Source of the DNA: Triticum aestivum
Lineage: Eukaryota > Streptophyta > Magnoliopsida > Poales > Poaceae
Length of the DNA: 64,000 nt
Direction: 5' to 3'
Assembly: GCF_018294505.1 (NCBI RefSeq)
Contig: NC_057813.1
Span: 316,699,077 to 316,763,076 of the forward strand
Shown here: positions 20,830-31,690 of the stretch, piece after piece
How the letters are laid out: each line of letters opens with the position of its first letter
Position numbering within the stretch: position 1 is the first letter of the stretch
Position numbers and translations under genes: made by a program
Notes under the pieces: generated by a model
What the model was told of the DNA's origin: nothing
Database searches by the model: none
What the model saw: the letters and a program-made list of their open reading frames with translations, nothing else

Positions 20830-21565
20830 TGTTAGGATGAACTCGAGCCGGTGCCGGCCATGGCGAAGTAGTGGCCGGTGATGAACTCTAACCGGTGCCG
20901 GCTACCATCATCTTCGGCACCAGCCAATGATATCAGTTGGGCAGTGGGGAAGAGAGCTGTCCTTTGCGCTGAAGCATATACCTCCGGGGCTCCCGGCAGT
21001 CCGATGATCATGCTGCCGGACATGAGGAACACAAATCGATCAGCGGGCGACCATTTAGGCCATGTATTATATACCTGTGCTGTCCAGAACTAGCACCGCG
21101 TAGTTCATTTGAATGTAATGAAATCCGTCATGTTTGTGTGAAAATCTGGTATTTTATATGATTTCCGTCGTTGTTTATATGAAATACTCCGGTGGTTGCG
21201 TGAATGAGTATCAGTTTGTCTACGTGTTTGCGTGAATTTCGTCCGGTTGGTTGAGTTGCTGTCATAATGTGTGCGGCTACGGTTGGATGGCGTAATTTGC
21301 GGGTCGCCGGTCGGTCTGCGGGCGGCTCGGGCGGCGTTGTGGGACAAAAAAACACAGCTCGTGCGAGCTCGTCTCCAACATGCGCGCTGGAGGATGCATG
21401 ACAGCATGAGCACCCGAGCCGTTCCTCGTTCATCGGTGGCAAAGGCACCGGTGGACAAAAGGGTCGCCAATATTTTGGCTACCCCAGGCAAGATCCAAAC
21501 AGCCCCTCCCAACAGATTCAAATCCCTCGTTCGCCGTGGAATTTTGCCATGTGTTGTTTTCATGG
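20830..21565. other. Intergenic sequence downstream of the decayed ORF
   Basis: It starts with a roughly 30-base direct duplication (TGAACTCGAGCCGGTGCCGG at 20837, TGAACTCTAACCGGTGCCGG at 20880). A repetitive GTGTGAA/GCGTGAAT-rich section follows at 21110-21260. No gene seen. Confidence 0.45.
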
Positions 21566-21600
21566 ACTAGCAAGATGCCCGTGCATTGCACGGAACATCA
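21566..21600 (-). mobile_element. Helitron 3' terminus (minus orientation)
   Basis: On the minus strand the sequence reads a perfect short hairpin, CCGTGC-AAT-GCACGG, then GGCATCTTG and CTAG, followed by T. This is the standard Helitron 3' end. The element body extends to the right (21566 onward). The opposite TC end could not be located, so its length is unknown. Confidence 0.6.
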
Positions 21601-22195
21601 AGATGCATTTTTTTACAAACTCCCGCATGCATGCAAGGGATAATTAATGTCCTCCTTTGCTAGTACCACGAGGCAAACACCATTAATATTGCATCGATTA
21701 GTGTTAGTGGCCTTGTATATCTGCAAATTGTAATTTTGATAGTGGCCCCTTGTATATAAAAATGGAGGGAGAAATATGAGAGATAAGGTGAGGAGTGGGG
21801 CGTGGTGCCGTGGTGGTGACTGGTGGTCGGACTGGGCGGAGGCATGGGGATGGACGGCGCATTATGTCTAGGTTTGTATCTCTCTCACACACACCCACGT
21901 AGGTGGGGGACGTGCTCGAAGAGAAGAGGTGCACGCACGGTGCACGTACTCCCGTCTCTTTCCCAACCACACCCGCGCGGGTACACGGTGGAGCTCATTT
22001 CTGTACGAAAAAGGCAGCCCACGTGGTAATTTGGCACGTGTACTGGTTGTCCACTTGGTGGAGGGAGGATCGTCTACCACGGGTGAACAAACAAATTGCG
22101 ACTTGACGCGTTATGTTAAATTAAAAAAAGAGGCAAACCATGTGGGGCCTACCTTAGAGGCAAGGCTCTATACACTGGAGTACTTTTGATGTGTC

Positions 22196-22375
22196 CCGTC
22201 AACTCGCAGAACGAGGAGAAGCTTGCTTAGTACGCCGTCTCCCCCGCCCACGGGCGCGGTGGCTCGCAGGATGAGGTGAAGCTGGAGTACTATTGTACGC
22301 CTTTACGCCCGCTCCCTCGCCCACGCGCGCGGTGGCTCGCAGCACGAGGAGAAAATTTTACTAGTCCCTCCATTT
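22196..22375. repeat. Tandem repeat, about 75-bp unit, two to three copies
   Basis: The phrase GGCGCGGTGGCTCGCAGGA and its relatives recur with GAGGAGAAGCTTG and GTACGCC phrases in the same order. Not coding. Confidence 0.55.
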
Positions 22376-22498
22376 ACTCCGCGTCCCTACTACGTACTTT
22401 GGTTAGTACTCCCTCTATTTACTTATAAAAGGCCACTATAAAAAATACATTTTGCATATATACAAGGCCACAAATAGTAATCGAGACAAAAGTTACTA

Positions 22499-22827
22499 CT
22501 CCCTCCTTTCCAGTTTATGGCTCAATTTCAAAATCTCTCCAACCAAGGTAGATGGTGAGTGGTCAAATTAATTTCGTAGTTTGCACAGTACACTCATTTT
22601 TCTCAAGAAGTTATGTTTACCGAGGCATTAATTAGAACGAATGCATGAATTACCACTAAATTTCCATGAACTTGTACATGCATTGGTTAGTTTCCTCTTG
22701 ACACTGCTTGCGTCGGGTGATCTAACGCACCTCGAAATCCAACATGTAATGGTACTACTACTAGTATAGTACTCCTTTGGAAATTCTAAAAATCGCTAAG
22801 ATGCCCAATACACCTGGACGGAGGGAG
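22499..22827. mobile_element. Stowaway-like MITE
   Basis: The left end is CTCCCTCCTTTCCAG and the right end is CTGGACGGAGGGAG, which are inverted relatives. It is flanked by TA on both sides (22497-22498 and 22828-22829). It is 329 bases with no coding capacity. Confidence 0.55.
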
Positions 22828-22984
22828 TACTAGAATTGAGACTTATCAAACGGAAAAACGAATGTTTTTTAGATGAGCCCTATAAACCCTAGCGGGTACG
22901 TACTCCGTAAAAACAGATTTTTCCAAAACTAAGTCGCTCCCTTTCATGAATTCTGTAGTATACTCCTCCGTCGACGCTCCCTTT

Positions 22985-23185
22985 CATGAATTCTGTACTT
23001 CCTGTCGCCGACATGTGGGACATATAGCAACCGGGTCGACATGTCAAGCACCAAATAACAGTGCGAACAACAGGGGGGACACACCCCACTCGTACCGGCC
23101 CAGTGTTAGTAATGAGCAATGAGACGTCAAATCACAATGCCGCACCTTCCCAGACGGACGAAGCAACCATTATTTCACACTTCGG
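22985..23185 (+). promoter_or_regulatory. Promoter/5'-UTR-like block, copy 1
   Basis: It contains CGACATGTGG, CACCAAATAACAGT, GAGCAATGAGACGTCAAATC and GACGGACGAAGCAACCAT in the same order as the copy at 25660-25930. The last part also matches, reversed, the leader region of the minus-strand gene near 31060-31150. No coding exon follows here. Confidence 0.5.
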
Positions 23186-23394
23186 TTCGACATCATCTCA
23201 AACCACGTACTAGTATTTCTTTTGCCTCAAGAGGGACACGTGCATCGCCTTGGTACATCATGACACGTGGACCGCATGACAGGCCATGCTCCCCCGCCGA
23301 TCGCTGGGTAAAATCACCTCATTTTTACTATACTTCCTCCGGATCGGTTTACTACATGGCATGCACGTAATTCTAGGTTGAGAATTTAACTAGC

Positions 23395-23398
<4 letters not shown>

Positions 23399-23430
<32 letters not shown>
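23399..23430. repeat. (TG)16 microsatellite
   Basis: Perfect TG run of 32 bases. It lies about 20 bases beyond the 3' end of the exonuclease fragment. Confidence 0.95.
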
Positions 23431-23431
<1 letters not shown>

Positions 23432-23450
23432 TGAACAGTACGCTAGCCTT

Positions 23451-23834
23451 TTAAAAAATGTATACTTTTGTACAGTAGTACTCCACCATTGATGGATTGA
23501 CTGTTTTGTCCTCGAGAAAGTTCTTAAAATCCTGGCACTCAACGTCGGCATGGCATATGTGGTAGACCAAGCAAACGTTATGTATGCAAACCTGGATCAC
23601 GGCGGGCTTCTTCCTCTCTTCGTCCTTTAGATCCTTCTCTCGTCCCACGACTGTGGTGTACTCAACATCTAGCCCAGCGACCCACTCATCATGTGAGTTT
23701 TCGAACATGCGTCTGAAGCGAGAAAGGCATCCTTTCACCGTCGCGAAAGTACGGGTGTAGATGACGTCGAACTCATCACCGGTGATGGTTCTAACCTTGT
23801 ACTCACCGCCGATCGGGGAGATTTGGGACGCCAT
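23451..23834 (-). pseudogene. Truncated 3'-5' exonuclease (RNase D/WRN-type) gene fragment
   Basis: The frame starts MASQISPIGGEYKVRT (ATG at 23832-23834). It holds WVAGLDVEYTTVVGRE, where the D-x-E pair is the exonuclease I motif of DEDD nucleases, followed by KPAVIQVCIHNVCLVYH. It then passes FLEDK and ends early at a TAA after 127 residues. Family members have about 200 or more residues with two further acidic motifs (Exo II and Exo III), which are absent here. The last 20 or so residues look like non-coding sequence read through, just before a TG microsatellite. The remaining protein could not be catalytically active. It may be a displaced first exon or a truncated duplicate. Confidence 0.65.
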
Positions 23835-23987
23835 GGATTTGGGAGGAGGGTTAGGATTAGTGGAACTACCGTAATGTGAATGGACGGGACGACTAGGAGC
23901 GAACCGCCGTAGTATTAAAGGACGTGTGGGAAAGAGTAGGAGTGAACTGCCAGCGTGCGAACGGCAGGGTAGTGGCTTTCCATTCTC

Positions 23988-24163
23988 CCATGATACGGGC
24001 TTCCGAGAGCCCATGGATCTGAGATTGAACGGTTGCATGGCGTGATTCTAGACCTATGGGTGAATATCCTATCCTGGAGGGTTATTCTTAAAATTTTCAG
24101 CAACTTAGCATGCGACCGTTTGATCTCAGATCCAAGGGCTGCCAGCAGCCCGTATCATGGTCG
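23988..24163. repeat. Inverted repeat, arms about 52 bp
   Basis: The left arm 23988-24040 (CCATGATACGGGCTTCCGAG and onward) pairs with the right arm 24110-24163 read on the other strand, with about 85 per cent identity by eye. A spacer of about 70 bases separates them. It resembles the ends of a foldback or Mutator-type element. It lies about 150 bases upstream of the exonuclease fragment's start codon. Confidence 0.6.
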
Positions 24164-24335
24164 CGCCTACCACGACCGTCGCGTCGCTCGCGTGGTCGCG
24201 CCCTTGGAGATTTAACACGGTGCGTTAGGCTATCTGATGTTGGCATGTCATACATAGTCATCACTTAGTCACTCATACTACAACAAGGTTGGCTATAAGT
24301 GTATTTTTTTACTCCTCTCTATCTCTTTCTTCGTA

Positions 24336-24420
24336 CTCCCTCCGTCCCATAATATAAGAACGTTTTTGACACTAGCTAGTGTAGTGTCAAAAACGTTCTT
24401 ATATAATGGGACACAGGGAG
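24336..24420. mobile_element. Short Stowaway MITE, near-perfect hairpin
   Basis: It is 85 bases, opens CTCCCTCCGTCCCATAATAT and is flanked by TA on both sides. The arms around GACACTAGCTAGTGTAGTGTC pair almost base for base. Typical of the smallest Triticeae Stowaway families. Confidence 0.88.
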
Positions 24421-24794
24421 TACTAGTATTTATTGCATTTGCCAAGGAGTGACCTCTTCCAATGAAATGGTGTTGCTAAGTTTGCTTCATTTAATTAGCT
24501 ATAGACTCAAAATTGTCTTTTCACCTAGGTACACGCGCTTAGCACCGTTTCTTCCTTGGGTCACCAAACTAGTCTCTCTCTTCTTGATTAACTTGCCACA
24601 TCAGACTTTATGCCTATGTGGCAAGCTTAAGCACCTGTAGGAGCAAGTAAGTACAATAGTGCGCTTTACATGGCATTTTTGCATATGTGGAGGAAAGAGA
24701 GGCAAGGAAAAAGTGGAGAAGTGGGCTCTCATGCAAGAGCCAGCCTCTACTACTACATGGTGGAGCATTGGGAGCGGCACCTGTATGGAGGTGG

Positions 24795-24905
24795 TCAGGA
24801 ATCGGGAGACTCACGCCGGTCGTAGCGCCGCAGTTAAAATGATAATGGCAAGTCAAATCACGGGGCCCCACCTGTCCAGCAGTAACTCGCTGTCAAATCA
24901 CACAG
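24795..24905 (+). promoter_or_regulatory. Promoter/5'-UTR-like block, copy 2 (partial)
   Basis: It contains CGCCGGTCGTAGCGCCGCAG, then AAGTCAAATCACGGGGCCCC. The same phrases in the same order stand at 25805-25870 and, reversed, near 31100-31150. It lacks the GACGGACGAAGCAACC part. Confidence 0.4.
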
Positions 24906-25654
24906 CCCTACGTTTGCAGCAGCCTACTCCCTTGTCTTCTCGCGTCTCTATCGAACCGACTAGGCGGAACTGTTCCGCCACCTACCGGGCAGGAAAAGCC
25001 CCGCCCTCGACTTTTAAATACAACTACTCCCTCTGTCGGATGCGTTTGGTTAAAGGTATCGTATGAATGGATTGGGACCATTCAATTTTTTTGGGATTGA
25101 ACCATTCAATTCATGTGTTTGGCTGAATATAAGAGATGAGCTAATTATTTAAGACGGGACCACCAGTCATGCTCACATAGTCATGCATGCAAAGGGTGGC
25201 CATTTGATTCGACCGATTTGGTTGGGTGGAATGGTTCAGCATCTTCAAGGCATATTCTCTTTTTTTGACTCGAACCATTCATGTGCTTTATAACCAAACA
25301 TGTCTATTTTCTGAACGATCCCAACCCATTCATGACCACCCTTGCAACCAAACGCACGTCATCTTACGAAAACCAAATAATCCCACAATACTAAGGCGCG
25401 GTGCATTAACTTCTACCTCGTTTCTTGTTTCTTCACATATCAACCAATAAGAATCCAATGATATACTTTTTGTGACATAGTAACTCATATTTAGTTAGTC
25501 AAATGGATGACCTAGAACTACGTGCAGGCCCTATAAACCGAGACGCCTACAAATAAAAAACCGAGACGGAGAGGGTAGTTCAGCACGTATCTTTTTAGAT
25601 CAATATAGTCGGGATTCACCAAGGAGCAAAACCAAGTGGTAGGCTGCTCCTGTC

Positions 25655-25930
25655 GTGTTGGCGTAGCAACTCAAGCAGGGTCAGTCCGCACACGAAATGG
25701 CGACACACTTAACAGGACCCCTTTGGCAGACATGTGGCTCATCCACCGTCTTGTTCCACGTGCGATGCACCAAATTACAGTTCGGAGCAGCGGTTGGAAT
25801 TGGAGGCACCCCGGTCGTAGCGCCGCAGTAGTAGAAAATGAGCGATGAGGGGTCAAATCACAAAGCCCCACCTTTCCCGCATTAAGCTGGACGGACGAAG
25901 CAACCATCATTTCACTCTAGCGCGCAAGAG
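25655..25930 (+). promoter_or_regulatory. Promoter/5'-UTR-like block, copy 3 (longest)
   Basis: It includes GACATGTGGCTCATCCACC, CACCAAATTACAGTTCGGAG, CCCCGGTCGTAGCGCCGCAG, GGGGTCAAATCACAAAGCCC and GGACGGACGAAGCAACCATC. All have counterparts in copy 1, and the last three have counterparts, reversed, upstream of the gene at 29972-31080. No coding exon follows on the plus strand. Confidence 0.5.
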
Positions 25931-28030
25931 CATAAAGAAAAGAGAAAACAATGATGCGTGCGGCAGCTACCTAGGGCACCCTAGGGTAGGGGTCTCCACT
26001 ACAGATCCTTTTTTTGAAAGCGCCTCCACTACAAATCGGCTTCTCCCTCGTCCTCTTGAAGAAAACCGATGATGAGTGCGGCGGTAGGGTTTGTAGGAGT
26101 ACTACGGCGTGCGGGGCCACGTCGTAGTAAACGGGTTCGAGTCGACGCCTTAAATATGTGTGGGCCGCTTGGTTTTACGGGAACGAGGCAGCATTTTGGG
26201 TTCGGGGACCAGTGGAGATATAGCACGTACAAAAAATTGTGGACGTAGGTTCGACCGAAAGGCAATGATGCATGGGCCCTGCATTTTGATATACCCGGGG
26301 CCGCGTGAAATTTGCTACTCTACTCAAAACTAGTAAGGTACACATGTATTGAACGCATGAGATTTCGAAACCAAATTATGAATAAATACACACTATAGCA
26401 TGTAAAGCTTTGAGTCATATATGCATGATGTAGATGTTCGTTTAGTTCTTATAGTTCATCTCATTCAAAATCAATTAGTTTTATAAAAATGTTAAGATTC
26501 ATGGGGTTGTGCATTGTAAATCATAAAGTAAAAAACAAATAATGGCAATTCATTTAGAAAAAAATAATCAATTATGATACAGAAGATTCTAGAACAAAGG
26601 AGAAGTGCTTGTGTTTTGAGGTTTGTGCATTATGCTTAAGTTCAACCATGGAGTCTTCTAAATTGTACATGTGGCAGATCTGGTGGAATGTTGATGATAT
26701 CCAACGGCCAGTAGTGCTCGGATTTGCCCATCTCTGCACTGTCGGGTTAGCTTCATCCAGCGACCATCTTTCAAAGTTATTGGCACACTATATAGTTCTT
26801 GTGCCATAGTTGCATGTTTTGGAAAAAAGCTACTAGTGGGTTGTACTATCTATTTAGGAATAGAAGATGCATACGTGGAAGTTGTAGGGAAAGAGATGAC
26901 ATGGAGCATCTCAATTCCTATGAGTAGGGATTGGAAAAGAGATGTCATTTGGTTCACATCATAGGAACTTTTCTATTGAATCTAGAGATGACATGTATCT
27001 CAATTCCTATGAGGAGGGATTAGTAAAGAGATGTAATTTGGTTCATATCATAGGAACTTTTCTATTGAATATACGCTAATGTTTATTTTCCTTTGAAATT
27101 AAGGGAGTATAGGAATCCATTCATATGAACCAAGTGGCTCTAAAGCTATAGAAATGATATCATGTTTATTTCCTTTGAAATGTAGAGTATATGAATCTAT
27201 TCCTATGAACCAATTGGCTCTAAAGGAAAAAAATCCTATAAAAATCATATCATATAGAGTTCCTATGATATTCCTCGACACTAAAGGATGGTTGAAATTG
27301 CTGCGGGTGATACGATGGTCTTTCTTTGTAGACTCCTCACCCATCTTTATAGTTACCTATCGAAGATGAATGAAATGATATATACAGGGTATTCTACATG
27401 TGCAATTTGGTACACGAAAACTCGGTAAAAGTTTGCGAGGTTCTAATTTTCAATAAAGCTATATGCACTGCATTTCGGAACGGAGGGAGCATACGGCAGT
27501 TGCTAACACTCACGTGGAAGATTTGTGTGTAGGAGGAGTGGCTGTTCTGTTAAATGACATGGCAAAACTGACACTGTCGGATGCCGATCTAACGGTTCTT
27601 ACGGCGTTCGTCAGGAAAAGGCTTGTGGCGAACGTTTGTCGGATAATGATTTACGGACACATGCATTGCATTGATACGTGCCCCCCTCTCTCTCACGCAC
27701 ACGCACCCTCACGAGTCACGACTCTCCCGAGTCCTCTCGCAGACTCGCACGTCGCACCCATCCTCTATCTGCAGGTAGACGTCACGCACATATGTGCTCT
27801 TCACACCCTACCCTCAGAACTTCTAAAAAACAAAAGACGGCGCGCACATTTTATTTTAGCTCACACGTCACACACTTATACTATTACTCTTGCGGCGAAC
27901 GTTCTTTGGGCATAGTATATATTGTACTCTCACGAAGAGAAGCGGTGCACGCACGCACTAGTTCTCTCACACCCACTCGCGGGTACACGTAGGAGCGCAT
28001 TTTTTTGAAGCCGGTACAACAAAATCACTC
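25931..28030. other. Intergenic sequence
   Basis: No supported gene. An approximately 98-bp direct duplication (phrases GAGATGACATG, TCTCAATTCCTATGAG and CATAGGAACTTTTCTATTGAA) occupies 26894 to about 27070. Related, partly inverted phrases follow to 27290, as in a decayed MITE. The section 27935-28010 (GAAGAGAAGCGGTGCACGCA, CGGGTACACG) repeats 21915-22010 in the same orientation. Confidence 0.45.
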
Positions 28031-28033
28031 CAC

Positions 28034-29348
28034 TATATATAAAAGCAGGAGCCTTAGCGCTTGCTTTACTAGGGTTCCTCTCGTTCACTCTCTCATGCTC
28101 TCCAGATCTAAGCAAGACATAGGTGGCCACACTCTCTCTCTCAGCTCACGGCTGGTCACAAATCCGGCCGGACAACCTCGACCGGGGCAGGGGGTGTAGG
28201 TGCATCGTTCACGCTGTCGTCGGCGGCGAGGGAGGAGACCAACGGCTGCCCGCGCGTCCCGATCGGCGGCCGTGCCGTTCTCTCCGAGAGAGCGCCGGCT
28301 CGGGAGGGCCTCCGACCCCTTCTTCCTCCCTGCGGTATTGTGGCCAAGATGCGGCCTCCCGACGCCGTCTTTGCCACATGCCGACGACCCTCAGGTATAT
28401 ATTCCTTCGAAACCTGCCTTGCTCTACTGCCCCAGCTCTTCCCCCTTCGTGTGGATCCTTTTCTACTTCCGTCCGCTGTTACAAAGCCACCTAGACTTCT
28501 ACTATTATTAGAAGTAAAGCTAGTTCATACAGTGAACTCAAAGCGTTGGTTCAAACAGGGAAGAAAGTGGGAAAGCTGTAGCATGAATCTAGGACTTGGT
28601 TCTAAGAGGAAACGGGGGAAAGTAGTAATATGTGTCACTGTTTAAATAACCGTATTTCGTATTTGCGCAAACAGGGATGTCTGTCTCCATATCGTTTCGG
28701 GATGTCTGTCTCCGTATCGTTTCTATCCGCGCAATCAAAAGCACACACCTCAGTTTTAGTACAACTGCGCAAAATGAGATGGCTATCCCTCGTTGCCGTC
28801 GTCTAACCTCCCGTCTTCAAGGTATCCCTACATTGGTAGTAACTAAGGTAGAATGACCAACGCAATCTAAAAGAAGCTGATTCGTACGTTTTACTTCCTG
28901 ATTGCAGTGCAGGGACGAGCGAAAACAACTGCATCCTAGTCCGGAATGCACTTTCTACCAGTTCATCCATGGACCGAGGACTAGCTGGCACGGCTGCACG
29001 GCGGTTTTTTGGACAGGTGCGCGGACAAGAGGCATTGTGGTCTGCTTATTTCTGCAAATAGCGGTGCTTAAATTTAGTGGAATGCACAAGCATTTCAGCT
29101 GGTCAGTACACTGCATGGTTCAGTTCAGCATTCCAGCTGAGACCACAATTATAATTGGTTATTCTGGAATGAGAGAACCTAACCCTGGATGGTGGCAACA
29201 AGAAAAAACCAGAGTGAACTCCAGGAAATTTAAGCCTGCCGGGAGGCCCTTTGCTCAGAGAAGCCTTGCTTGTTTTTTCCTGATTTGTAAACCTTCTCAC
29301 AACTTTGTCTTTTGCTGTGAACTAGTATATGTTTGTTATGTTCTATGA
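28034..29348 (+). other. Possible transcription unit with TATA box, weak coding
   Basis: A clean TATATATAAAAG stands at 28034-28045, followed by a pyrimidine-rich leader. A GC-rich block ends at a donor-like CTCAG|GTATAT (28394/28395). An acceptor-like TTGCAG| ends at 28907 and is followed by an open stretch (CRDERKQLHPSPECTFYQF) to a donor-like GGACAG|GTGCGC at 29016. The block before the first donor is open in several frames because it is GC-rich. I recognise no domain, and a non-coding RNA or captured promoter is equally possible. Confidence 0.25.
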
Positions 29349-29970
29349 ATCATTGAGATGTATAAAATTGCTTAACTTATGCTTTTCAAGATTTTTATGA
29401 AGACGAGTTTAATTGTGAGTGTTCCACATGAGCGCTGGACTAGCGTGTGAACGTTTGGAATTTATTACATTGTGGCCTCAATTAACTGCATGAACCACTG
29501 TAACAAGATACATAGTAGTTGCTTATATGTCAGACAGCAGATTGTTGATTGTTAGCTGGTCGATAGCCTAGTGTTGAAGCGAGCTGAGCCAATGTGCCGT
29601 GTTTTGCACAACTGCTTACAAGTGGGGTAGCACCAACAGTGTTTACAAGTACTTATGTATACGTCGGCGCACGGTTCTCGAACGAGTGCTCTATTTCATC
29701 AAAACACACACTGCTCGTATGATAAACCGTGACAACTTATGTCTTACCATGCCATATTCATGAAAAAACTAGTGAGGACGCATCTGTTTCGGCAACAATT
29801 ACGATGGTTCTCACATGATTCACGGGCACACAAAAGTAGCAGCAGTTCCCATAGACGGATTCAAACAGAGCACTAGCCCCAGAGGGGTCGATAACAGGCA
29901 AGGTTCGGATAATTAGACACAATCCAAACTACTATTAAACACTAGCTGGGGCAACTATTTCATGCCTCGA
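29349..29970. other. Intergenic, nothing recognised
   Basis: No open frame of note, no terminal repeats and no RNA gene seen. It would contain the 3' UTR and polyadenylation region of the minus-strand gene to its right. Confidence 0.4.
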
Positions 29971-29971
29971 T

Positions 29972-31080
29972 CTAATTTGCGCTGGACACAAGACGGACCT
30001 TGCCATGAACATCATCGAGGACGTCCCGCAGCAGCTCAATCCTGTGAACCTTCATGAAGACAACCTTGTGGCCTTGCCACTGATAAACTTGTTTGTGGAG
30101 GCATGCCACGTCATCTTCCTGCGTAAGCTTGACAAGAACAGTATGCCTCACAAACGAAGGAGTAGCTTTGAACTTCTTGTGCTTCAGTACACCCTGGACA
30201 ACACGCCTGACAACAGTGAGGCTGGAATACAACTCTTCATTGGTATAACCGCAAATGGCTTCCAGGATCCAACAGCCTAAGAACTCTGTTTTCCCCGTGC
30301 GTATATTCAGGTCGTCCGCCTCATAGCGAGTGACATGCACAACCACACAATCCTTGTCTGCATCAGGGCTCTAATTGAAACAGAAACAAATTCTGAATTA
30401 CTTTTCAGTATAAGAACCACAAGTTATTTAAACCACTATGTATAGCATGGCATCGAAGCTAATAAAATTTTGCATTATTAATCACCACATACTTCCTTTT
30501 CTAAAAAAATCACCACATACTTAGATGAAAAACCACAATCGAGATCGGCAAAGAAGGAAATCACCTTGGGCAGCTCAGCGGGGGGGGGGGACACATCCTC
30601 GAAGGGGGAAAACTGCTCCTGCAGTGCCACGGGGGCTGTAACCTCAAACGGGGCGTTGACCATCTCAGTAGTGGCCGTGAGCGTATCTGGGGTCGGCTCG
30701 GTGGTTGCCTCCATCTTCTTGGAGCTCTCTGTCTCGTGGGGATCAGCCTCCCGCGTCTGCTCCAATATCGGCAGATCTTTGCCTGGTTCTCCTTGGTCCA
30801 TCATGAAACTGACGAATACTAGGAGACCACTGAAAGGAAAACACAATCGCAATGACAATGAAACAAAAAAGAGAGTGAGGATCGGTTACTGCTTTGCAAA
30901 AGTTCTTTTTTTTCTCTGAACGAAAATATACCAACATCACGGATCCGCTTACCTTCCCTTCGTTGGGAGAGAAGAACAGTGGCAGATGCGAGTGTTGCCT
31001 TTCTTGAAGACGGTGAGGGAGAAGGGGATTCAGCGAGGAGTGAAATGATGGTTGCTTCGTCCGTCAAACTTAGACTGCGG
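29972..31080 (-). CDS. Uncharacterised three-exon gene (coding exons 30565-30804 and 29972-30370)
   Basis: Exon 1 is leader only, ending GGGAAG|GTAAGCGG near 30951. Exon 2 runs from CTTTCAG| at about 30833 and contains two adjacent ATGs (30804 and 30801). It codes an acidic Pro/Thr/Glu-rich segment (MMDQGEPGKDLPILEQ and onward) and ends CCCAAG|GTGATT at 30565. Exon 3 starts after TTTCAATTAG| at 30370 in the matching phase 0 and runs to a stop at 29972-29974. It codes a folded-looking 132-residue domain with VVHVTRYEADDLNIRTG, LGCWILEAICGYTNEEL, TVLVKLTQEDDVACLHKQ and VLDDVHGKVRLV. All junctions obey GT/AG and the frame is intact, about 212 residues in total. I do not recognise the domain. It faces the F-box gene head to head, and its leader lies in a block with relatives at 23, 25 and 25.8 kb. 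Confidence 0.6.
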
Positions 31081-31690
31081 GGAGGTGGGGTTTTGTGATA
31101 CGACGGCTCGTTACTGCCGCGCTACGACCGGGGTGACTCTCCGCCTGCATACTGCCTGCTAATTTGGTGGATGGCATTTGGGCCCGCGCGCTGCATGGCC
31201 CGCATGTCGGTGAACAAAAGTATAACGGCATTCAGTAGAGGGAGACGTTTCAATGACCTAGGAGGAGCCAGAAGCGGTAGAGTGTCTCCACTGTACTAGT
31301 AGTAATTGTTTTTCTGGGTAGCTGTAGAGTGTCTCCACTGTACTAGTAGTAATTGTTTCTCTGGGCCCAAGACAAAACAGCCAATCCACACTAGTAAATA
31401 GTAAAATCAATTCAAAAGGCGCTACCCACACCCAGCACACCGCCCCCCCTCCCCCACAAAAAAAACCTGGGTGCTCTTCTTCCTCCTCGCTCCCACCCAC
31501 CTCACGTCAGCTCGCTCCACTCGTACCCCCAAATTCCTCACCTCACTCCTACAGAAAACCCCAGCTCCCCTTCTTCCTCACTCCTACAGAAAACCCCCAG
31601 CTCCCCTTCTTCTTCGCTCGCACTACAACTAGGCTCGTCATTCGTTACTCTGCTCAAATCCGTGAGCGCGACGCGACGCCCTCGAGGAAA
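31081..31690. promoter_or_regulatory. Shared intergenic/promoter region between divergent genes
   Basis: About 0.6 kb separates the predicted leaders. It contains a roughly 52-bp direct duplication (GAGTGTCTCCACTGTACTAG at about 31279 and 31328) and a second direct repeat of CCCCAGCTCCCCTTCTTC (about 31559 and 31598). No clear TATA box for either gene. A bidirectional promoter is possible but unproven. Confidence 0.4.

Noticed and set aside
25020..25580. MITE bounded by CTCCCTCTGTCGGATGCG and GAGACGGAGAGGGTAG
   Set aside because: The ends pair only loosely and TA duplications are not clear on both sides.
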